A stretch of 10,499 nucleotides of DNA, from NCBI GenBank assembly GCA_946406095.1, contig CAMJJO010000059.1:1-10499 (forward strand), read 5' to 3'. The stretch is from an uncultured Bacteroidales bacterium. Lineage in GTDB: Bacteria > Bacteroidota > Bacteroidia > Bacteroidales > UBA932. This document shows positions 6,071-10,499 of this stretch, in pieces; position 1 is the first letter of the stretch, and every line of letters starts with the position of its first letter. Under the pieces are notes generated by a model. The model worked only from the letters and a program-made list of their open reading frames with translations, did not search any database and was not told where the DNA came from. The translations under genes and the position numbers were made by a program.

Positions 6071-6868
6071 TCAGTCTCCCTGCTCCTTGAGGATTTCTTT
6101 CGCCTCCTTGAGGCCCTTGCGCATCAAGTCTTCTTCGCTGCGTTGCTTGCGGCGTTCCTCCCGGGATTTGACGGTGCTCTGGAGGCGGTCCCGCTTGATG
6201 ACGGTTTTCTTCGGAGGCTCCAGGAAGATGGCATAGTAGAACGAATCCCAGTGGCCTTTGTTCCAGATCTGCACCAGCTCTTCTATCTTGGCATCCTCGC
6301 CTTTCGGGTCATAGCGCTTCTTCAGGTTCTGCCCGAATAGCTTGGCGATGAACTGCCAGAAGTTGGCGGAGAAACTGCTCCGGTACTCCTTGATGATTTC
6401 GAAGGGGGGGATGCCGCATTCACGGTCCACCAGGCGCATCAGCACCACCCCTTGCGAGATGGTCATATGCTTGATGTCTCCGGCAAAGATGTCGAAGAGC
6501 TCGAACATAACGTCCCGGGTGTAGGCGTTGCGCTCGCCGCGCTTGCTCGCGTCGTGAGCGATGACACTGTCCACCTGGGCCATCATTTTCTTGCCTGCAA
6601 GGGCGTAGGGATATACTTTATTGAAATTATAGACCAGTTTGTACTGCCTTCTCCAGTCGCTCTTCTTCATCTTGTATCCTTTGGGGAAGCACCAGACCGG
6701 ATCGAGCTGGTCCACGAAAGTCGTGTCCCCGTTCTCATCCACCACGTAGTACATCGGATATCGCGTCTCTTTTTTCCTCTGGGAGAAGGCCGGGGCGCAG
6801 ACCAGGATGCACAGTATTGCCAACACTATTTTTTTCACGGTCGCAAAGGTAGTAAAATTTTTTTTCAT
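6071..6868 (-). CDS. exported DUF4294 domain protein
   Basis: Secreted protein of 265 aa from this start. I assign it to DUF4294, a Bacteroidota family of unknown function, by the segment YNFNKVYPYA at about residues 80-89 and the conserved helical region after it (DIFAGDIKHMTISQGVVLMRLVDRECG covers the core, quoted in part). The N-terminus contains a signal peptide with hydrophobic core IVLAILCILVCA and cleavage near AFS-Q. The last ~45 residues are strongly charged (RREERRKQRSEED-like) and probably helical. No lipobox and no catalytic motif are visible. Start is uncertain: ATG 6895, ATG 6868 (MKKNFTTF) or GTG 6838, which gives VKKIVLAIL, a textbook signal-peptide start. A -7-like box at 6844-6851 lies inside the two longer versions, which favours 6838 if that box is functional. 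Convergent with lpxH; divergent from rplP. Confidence 0.82.
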   Translation of the reverse strand: MKKNFTTFATVKKIVLAILCILVCAPAFSQRKKETRYPMYYVVDENGDTTFVDQLDPVWCFPKGYKMKKSDWRRQYKLVYNFNKVYPYALAGKKMMAQVDSVIAHDASKRGERNAYTRDVMFELFDIFAGDIKHMTISQGVVLMRLVDRECGIPPFEIIKEYRSSFSANFWQFIAKLFGQNLKKRYDPKGEDAKIEELVQIWNKGHWDSFYYAIFLEPPKKTVIKRDRLQSTVKSREERRKQRSEEDLMRKGLKEAKEILKEQGD

Positions 6869-6872
6869 CAAA
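6844..6872 (-). promoter_or_regulatory. possible promoter of the DUF4294 gene
   Basis: On the minus strand, TTTG (6872-6869), a 17-base spacer and TACCTTTG (6851-6844) resemble the -33/-7 consensus, although the spacer is 2-3 bases shorter than usual. Transcription would start almost exactly at the GTG at 6838, giving a leaderless or nearly leaderless message. If translation starts at ATG 6868 this match is coincidental. Confidence 0.4.
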
Positions 6873-6948
6873 TTCGTAAGTGCTTGAAAAATCAAAAGTT
6901 GACTATCGAATTTTTGTGTCGAAAATGTTCAAATTTTTTGCCAAAATC

Positions 6949-6979
6949 ATTGCGCGTAAAGAAATTTTTACTAACTTTG
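6949..6979 (+). promoter_or_regulatory. Bacteroidota promoter of the rplP ribosomal protein operon
   Basis: TAACTTTG at 6972-6979 matches the -7 consensus TAnnTTTG exactly, and ATTG at 6949-6952 sits 19 bases upstream as a near-consensus -33 element. The surrounding DNA (6900-6970) is strongly A/T-rich, as at highly active promoters. Transcription should start near 6985, leaving an 80-85 base leader before rplP. The leader holds a short interrupted palindrome (CTGATTATCAG, 7015-7025) and an eight-codon open frame (7011-7037). Confidence 0.72.
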
Positions 6980-7067
6980 CATCCCAAAAATCCGCCCTGT
7001 AATAGCATAAATGGCTGATTATCAGGAATTTGGCTAGAAAATTTAGTATTTTTAAAATAACAGTAAA

Positions 7068-7487
7068 ATGTTACAACCTAAGAGAACAAAGTTTAGAAGG
7101 GAACAGAAGAACCGTATGAAGGGCATGGCCCAGCGCGGCAATCAGCTCGCTTTCGGTTCCTTCGGTCTCAAGAACCTCGAGAACTGCTGGCTCACCGCTC
7201 AGCAGATTGAGGCTGCCCGTCAGGCCATCACTCGTCATATGAACCGTGAAGGTCAGCTGTGGATCAGGGTCTTCCCTGTGAAGCCGGTCACCAAGAAACC
7301 TCTCGATACCCGTATGGGTAAAGGTAAGGGCGATCCCTACGGATTCGTCGCTCCTATCACCCCCGGCCGTATCATCTTCGAGGCTGAGGGCGTTTCCCTC
7401 GCAATCGCCAAGGAGGCAATGCGTCTTGGCGCCAACAAGCTCCCCGTGGCTACCAAATTCATCGTCCGCAGGGATTATGTGGAATAA
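7068..7487 (+). CDS. rplP: 50S ribosomal protein L16
   Basis: Large-subunit protein (139 aa) near the A-site and peptidyl transferase centre, positioning the acceptor end of tRNA. It opens with MLQPKRTKFRREQKNRMKG and contains the signatures LTAQQIEAARQAITRH, LWIRVFPVKP and RMGKGKGDPYGFVAPI; Arg of RMGKGKG corresponds to the residue hydroxylated in some other bacteria. Codon choice is strongly biased (CTC, GGT, CGT, AAG), as expected for high expression. The start is preceded by an A/T-rich stretch without a Shine-Dalgarno. It is the first gene of the operon here, with its own promoter. Normally rpsC precedes it in the S10 cluster, but no S10 gene is found upstream in this window. Confidence 0.98.
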   Translation: MLQPKRTKFRREQKNRMKGMAQRGNQLAFGSFGLKNLENCWLTAQQIEAARQAITRHMNREGQLWIRVFPVKPVTKKPLDTRMGKGKGDPYGFVAPITPGRIIFEAEGVSLAIAKEAMRLGANKLPVATKFIVRRDYVE

Positions 7488-7493
7488 TTTAAT

Positions 7494-7498
7494 GGAGG
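7494..7498 (+). promoter_or_regulatory. canonical Shine-Dalgarno before rpmC
   Basis: GGAGG lies 10 bases before the rpmC ATG at 7509. It is the only clear Shine-Dalgarno among the nine ribosomal gene starts in the window; the others have A/T-rich or featureless leaders, as is usual in Bacteroidota. Confidence 0.6.
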
Positions 7499-7508
7499 AA
7501 TCAGAACA

Positions 7509-7703
7509 ATGAAAGCAGCAGAAGCACGCGAAATGTCTGTAGCAGACCTGCGCGACCGCATCCAGGTCGAGAAAGGAAATCTCGACACCATGAAGATCAA
7601 TCACGCAATTTCTCCATTGGAGGACACTTCCAAATTCAAGAAACTCCGCAAGGATATTGCTCTGATGATCACGATCCTCGCTGAAAAAGAAAAACTGAAC
7701 TAA
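7509..7703 (+). CDS. rpmC: 50S ribosomal protein L29
   Basis: Small helical large-subunit protein (64 aa) at the polypeptide exit tunnel, part of the docking site for trigger factor and the signal recognition particle. The family pattern is seen as two long helices: AREMSVADLRDRIQVEKGNL and KFKKLRKDIALMITILAEKE. The region between them (INHAISPLEDTSKF) is that of Bacteroidota L29, including the short-form length. It is preceded by a strong GGAGG, unlike its neighbours. It lies 21 bases after rplP and 13 before rpsQ, in the standard order. Confidence 0.96.
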   Translation: MKAAEAREMSVADLRDRIQVEKGNLDTMKINHAISPLEDTSKFKKLRKDIALMITILAEKEKLN

Positions 7704-7716
7704 ATCAAGCAGACTT

Positions 7717-7971
7717 ATGGAAAGAAATCTTCGTAAGGAAAGACAGGGCGTCGTGGTCAGCAACAAGATGGACAAGACCGTCGTAGTTGCAGTAGAGCGC
7801 AAAGAGAAGCATCCCCTCTACGGGAAATTCGTGAAAAAGACCACAAAGTTCGTTGCTCACGACGAGAAGAACGAGTGCGGTGAAGGCGATACCGTCCTCA
7901 TCATGGAAACCCGTCCTCTCAGCAAGACCAAGAACTGGAGAGTAGAAAAAATCGTTGAAAAAGCTAAGTAG
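7717..7971 (+). CDS. rpsQ: 30S ribosomal protein S17
   Basis: Primary 16S rRNA-binding protein (84 aa) of the small-subunit body. The OB-fold signature is clear: RNLRKERQGVVVSNKMDKTVVVAVERKEKHPLYGKFV in shortened view, with KMDKTVVV and KHPLYGK as key pieces, then GDTVLIMETRPLSKTKNWRV, which is the family's C-terminal signature. Length is normal. The start ATG at 7717 has no Shine-Dalgarno; the stop is 2 bases before the rplN ATG. Confidence 0.97.
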   Translation: MERNLRKERQGVVVSNKMDKTVVVAVERKEKHPLYGKFVKKTTKFVAHDEKNECGEGDTVLIMETRPLSKTKNWRVEKIVEKAK

Positions 7972-7973
7972 TT

Positions 7974-8339
7974 ATGATACAGCAGGAAACACGTTTACAG
8001 GTGGCCGACAACAGCGGTGCTAAGGAAGTCCTTTGCATCCGTGTGCTTGGCGGTACCCATCACCGTTATGCCACTGTGGGCGACACCATCGTCGTTGCAG
8101 TGAAGAGTGCGATTCCTGGCGGCGACGCCAAGAAGGGTACAGTCTCCAGGGCTGTGGTCGTACGCACCAAGAAAGAAATCCGCCGCGCCGACGGAAGTTA
8201 CATCCGTTTCGACGACAATGCTTGTGTTCTTCTGAACAATGCAGGCGAACTTCGCGGAACCCGTATCTTCGGCCCCGTTGCCCGAGAGCTCCGCGAGAAC
8301 TATATGAAGATCGTTTCACTGGCACCGGAGGTCCTTTAA
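7974..8339 (+). CDS. rplN: 50S ribosomal protein L14
   Basis: Large-subunit protein (121 aa) that binds 23S rRNA and contributes to the bridge to the small subunit; it is also the docking site of the silencing factor RsfS in bacteria. Signatures: MIQQETRLQVADNSGAKEV at the N-terminus, the basic segment VVVRTKKEIRRADGSYIRFD in the middle, and GTRIFGPVARELRE near the C-terminus. Length is the normal 121-123 aa. It follows rpsQ with a 2-base gap. No second promoter is visible, although spc-type operons in other bacteria begin at this gene. Confidence 0.98.
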   Translation: MIQQETRLQVADNSGAKEVLCIRVLGGTHHRYATVGDTIVVAVKSAIPGGDAKKGTVSRAVVVRTKKEIRRADGSYIRFDDNACVLLNNAGELRGTRIFGPVARELRENYMKIVSLAPEVL

Positions 8340-8351
8340 TACATCAAGATT

Positions 8352-8681
8352 ATGAAAAAGCTCAAGATAAAGAAAGGCGACACCGTGTATATCAATTCCG
8401 GTAACGATAAGGGAAAGACCGGCAAGGTCCTTTCCGTCCTCAAGGCCGAAGACCGCGTGATTGTCGAAGGCATCAACATGGTCAGCAAGCACACCAAGCC
8501 CAATTCCAAGCAGCCTCAGGGTGGAATCATCAAGCAGGAGGCCGCCATCCATATTTCCAATGTGAATCTTCTCGATGCCACCAGCACCGCAGCCAAGCCC
8601 GTTCCCACGCGCGTTGGTTATAAGGTTGTCGACGGCAAGAAGGTCCGCGTAGCTAAAAAATCAGGACAGGAGATTAAGTAA
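8352..8681 (+). CDS. rplX: 50S ribosomal protein L24
   Basis: Assembly-initiating large-subunit protein (109 aa) that binds the 5' part of 23S rRNA and lies near the exit tunnel. The N-terminal KOW motif is seen as IKKGDTVYINSGNDKGKTGK, followed by the family signature VEGINMVSKHTKPN and QGGIIKQEAAIHISNV. The C-terminal part (VGYKVVDGKKVRVAKKSGQ) is the usual basic tail. Length is as expected. It ends 2 bases before rplE. Confidence 0.97.
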   Translation: MKKLKIKKGDTVYINSGNDKGKTGKVLSVLKAEDRVIVEGINMVSKHTKPNSKQPQGGIIKQEAAIHISNVNLLDATSTAAKPVPTRVGYKVVDGKKVRVAKKSGQEIK

Positions 8682-8683
8682 TT

Positions 8684-9277
8684 ATGGCAAAGAAAGCAAC
8701 AGCAGATCAGCAGAAGGCCCCCAAGGGTTACGTTCCTGCTCTGAAGAAAGCCTATAAGGAAGAGATTGCAGACAAGCTCGTCAAGCAGTTCTCCTACAAC
8801 ACCGTTATGGAAGCTCCCCGCCTCGTCAAGATCACCATCAACGAAGGCGTAGGCGATGCCACCCAGGACAAGAAACTTGTCGAGGATGCCGCCGAGGAAC
8901 TTTCCCTCATCACCGGCCAGAAGGCTGTCATCACCATCTCTCGCAAGGACATCTCCAACTTCAAGCTCCGTAAGGGCATGCCCGTTGGTTGCAAGGTCAC
9001 TCTTCGCGACGTCAAGATGTATGAGTTCCTCGAGAAGCTCATCCGTGTCACCCTCCCCCGTATCCGCGACTTCAACGGTATAGCCGAGAACATGGACGGC
9101 CGTGGCAACTACACCCTTGGCATCAAGGAGCAGATCATCTTCCCCGAGATCGACATCGACAAGAACCCCCGCATCCACGGGATGGAGATCACTTTCGTCA
9201 CCACAGCCAAATCCGACGAGGAGTGCAAGGCCCTGCTCGCCGCATTCGGTCTGCCTTTCAAGAAACATAACAACTAA
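8684..9277 (+). CDS. rplE: 50S ribosomal protein L5
   Basis: Central-protuberance protein (197 aa) that binds 5S rRNA and contacts the P-site tRNA and S13. Signatures: ITINEGVGDATQDKKLV, ITGQKAVITISRKDISNFK, LRKGMPVGCKVTLR and RIRDFNGI, then GRGNYTLGIKEQIIFPEI. The protein is longer than the usual 179-185 aa because of an N-terminal extension of about 15 residues (MAKKATADQQKAPKGY) before the normal start region. No alternative in-frame ATG lies closer to the family start, and the spacing of 2 bases from rplX supports ATG 8684, so the extension appears real. Confidence 0.97.
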   Translation: MAKKATADQQKAPKGYVPALKKAYKEEIADKLVKQFSYNTVMEAPRLVKITINEGVGDATQDKKLVEDAAEELSLITGQKAVITISRKDISNFKLRKGMPVGCKVTLRDVKMYEFLEKLIRVTLPRIRDFNGIAENMDGRGNYTLGIKEQIIFPEIDIDKNPRIHGMEITFVTTAKSDEECKALLAAFGLPFKKHNN

Positions 9278-9282
9278 GAGAT

Positions 9283-9552
9283 ATGGCAAAAGAATCAATG
9301 AAAGCCCGCGAAGTAAAGCGCGCAAAGCTGGTTGCCAAATACGCCGAAAAGAGGAAGGCCCTCAAGGAAGCTGGCGACTGGGCAGCTCTCGACAAGCTCC
9401 CCAAGAACGCTTCTCCCGTACGTCTTCACAATCGTTGCTCTCTTACCGGTCGTCCCAAAGGATACATGAGGGCATTCGGCCTCAGCCGTATCCAGTTCCG
9501 TGAGATGGCCAGCAACGGTCTCATCCCGGGTGTAAAGAAGGCAAGTTGGTAG
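9283..9552 (+). CDS. rpsN: 30S ribosomal protein S14, zinc-independent form
   Basis: Small-subunit head protein (89 aa) needed for late assembly and A-site tRNA binding. This is the long form that does not bind zinc: it has only one Cys, in the signature VRLHNRCSLTGRPKGYMRAFGLSR (quoted in part), in place of the CxxC pairs of the short zinc form. The N-terminus is rich in Lys and Ala, and the C-terminus ends GLIPGVKKASW, as is standard. It starts 5 bases after the rplE stop. No second S14 gene is in the window. Confidence 0.97.
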   Translation: MAKESMKAREVKRAKLVAKYAEKRKALKEAGDWAALDKLPKNASPVRLHNRCSLTGRPKGYMRAFGLSRIQFREMASNGLIPGVKKASW

Positions 9553-9572
9553 AATATTAAAAGATTAACGAT

Positions 9573-9968
9573 ATGACTGATCCCATCGCAGATTTCCTCA
9601 CCAGGATCCGCAATGCCTATCTGGCAGGTAAAAAGGTAGTGGAGATTCCTTCTTCCAAGATGAAGGAAGCCCTCACCAAGATTCTGTGCGAGAAAGGATA
9701 CATCCTCAGCTACAAGGTAGTCGAGGGAACTCCGTACAACACCATCAAGATCGCTCTCAAGTACCATCCCGAGACCAAGATGCCCGCTATCAAGAAGATC
9801 GAGCGCATCTCCACCCCCGGCCTCAGGCAGTACACCGACGTGGAAAGCATGCCCCGCGTCCTGAACGGACTCGGCATCGCCATCATTTCCACCTCCAAGG
9901 GCCTTGTCACCGACAAGGAAGCCAAGGAACTCGGCGTAGGCGGCGAAATCATATGCTACGTATATTAA
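9573..9968 (+). CDS. rpsH: 30S ribosomal protein S8
   Basis: Primary 16S rRNA-binding protein (131 aa) of the small-subunit platform; in Escherichia coli it represses the spc operon by binding its mRNA, but I cannot tell whether this happens here. Signatures: MTDPIADFLTRIRNA at the N-terminus, ISTPGLRQYTDVESMPRVLN in the middle, and the RNA-binding C-terminus IISTSKGLVTDKEAKELGVG followed by GEIICYVY. Length is normal for the family. It lies 20 bases after rpsN and has no Shine-Dalgarno. Confidence 0.98.
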   Translation: MTDPIADFLTRIRNAYLAGKKVVEIPSSKMKEALTKILCEKGYILSYKVVEGTPYNTIKIALKYHPETKMPAIKKIERISTPGLRQYTDVESMPRVLNGLGIAIISTSKGLVTDKEAKELGVGGEIICYVY

Positions 9969-9988
9969 TATTATAAAGAACAAAACAA

Positions 9989-10499
9989 ATGTCACGAATT
10001 GGTAAATTACCTGTAAACCTTCCGGCCGGAGTGAGCGTGGAGCTCCTCGACGGCAACGTTGTGAAGGTGAAAGGACCTCTTGGTGAGATGTGCCAGAAAG
10101 TTGATCCGGACATCAACGTCACCATTGAGGACAACGAGATCAAATTCACCCGCCCGACGGACCAGCCCCGTCACCGCAGCATGCACGGTCTGTACCGCGC
10201 ACTGGTGCACAACATGGTGGTCGGCGTGAGTGAAGGATTCACTGTTAAGCAGGAACTCGTCGGTGTCGGTTACCGTGTAGCCGCCCAGGGTCAGCTCCTT
10301 ACTTTCTCTCTCGGATATTCCCACGAGATTCAGCTCATGCTTCCCGCAGAAGTGAAGGCAGAGGTTCCCGAGATCAAGAAGGGTGAGACCCCCAAGCTGG
10401 TTCTCAAGAGCTGCGACAAGCAGCTTGTAGGCCAGGTCGCCGCCAAGATCCGCTCATTCCGCAAGCCTGAACCTTACAAGGGCAAGGGTATCAAGTTCG
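9989..10499 (+). CDS. rplF: 50S ribosomal protein L6 (partial, cut by window end)
   Basis: First 170 codons of L6, a large-subunit protein at the base of the L7/L12 stalk near the factor-binding site. The start is MSRIGKLPVNLPAGVSVEL, followed by VKGPLGEM, the RSMHGLYRALVHNMVVGVSE segment and VGVGYRVAAQG, all standard. The last visible residues, RKPEPYKGKGIKF, are the conserved C-terminal RNA-binding signature, so only about 10-15 residues are missing beyond the edge. The ATG at 9989 follows an A-rich leader with no Shine-Dalgarno. The gene is intact as far as it can be read. Confidence 0.97.
   Translation, partial: MSRIGKLPVNLPAGVSVELLDGNVVKVKGPLGEMCQKVDPDINVTIEDNEIKFTRPTDQPRHRSMHGLYRALVHNMVVGVSEGFTVKQELVGVGYRVAAQGQLLTFSLGYSHEIQLMLPAEVKAEVPEIKKGETPKLVLKSCDKQLVGQVAAKIRSFRKPEPYKGKGIKF

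Noticed and set aside
7029..7054. Possible second promoter (TTTG ... TATTTTTA) just before rplP
   Set aside because: The -7 half lacks the final G and the spacer is only 14 bases; an A/T-rich leader gives such matches by chance.
7071..7802. Minus-strand open frame opposite rplP-rpmC-rpsQ
   Set aside because: Lies across three certain ribosomal genes and has no recognisable domain; an effect of strong codon bias on the sense strand.
8618..9325. Minus-strand open frame opposite rplE
   Set aside because: Leu/Gly/Asp-rich antisense of a highly expressed gene, with no independent start context or motif.

Overview
The window is ordinary chromosomal DNA of a member of the Bacteroidota, most likely order Bacteroidales. 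The signs are Bacteroidota-restricted families (DUF4270, DUF3098, DUF4294 and a short glycogen-synthase-like protein), promoters of the TTTG / TAnnTTTG type, and start codons that mostly lack Shine-Dalgarno sequences. Coding regions look fairly GC-rich for this order, with C- or G-ending codons common. I cannot name the genus from the sequence alone. There are no tRNA or rRNA genes, CRISPR arrays, transposases or phage genes, and no gene-free stretch longer than 300 bases.

Layout. (1) 33-284: acpP, acyl carrier protein, closed by a strong hairpin (303-332) that also ends the gene facing it. (2) 335-3356, minus strand: a compact three-gene operon, transcribed from about 3380 downward. It encodes a short GT5-like protein with degenerate substrate-binding motifs, a large DUF4270 lipoprotein, and a TlpA-type thioredoxin lipoprotein. 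(3) 3447-6067, plus strand: an envelope operon, ftsX - DUF3098 - uppP - lpxH, with gaps of 0-3 bases or a 4-base overlap. It covers cell division, recycling of the undecaprenyl carrier, and lipid A synthesis. Its promoter sits back to back with that of operon 2. (4) 6071-6868, minus strand: a secreted DUF4294 protein that converges on lpxH with 3 bases between stops. (5) 6949-10499, plus strand: a ribosomal protein operon starting at rplP and running rplP-rpmC-rpsQ-rplN-rplX-rplE-rpsN-rpsH-rplF, with rplF cut by the window edge.

Points worth a second look. The ribosomal operon begins abruptly at rplP, with its own promoter and an 80-90 base leader, instead of following rpsC of the S10 cluster. 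acpP is not followed by fabF, its usual partner in this phylum. Together these suggest that normally conserved operons have been split in this lineage. The glycogen-synthase-like protein has lost the KTGG nucleotide-sugar motif and is translationally linked to two surface lipoproteins, so it probably is not a normal glycogen synthase. I found no convincing new defence, mobile or biosynthetic system here.
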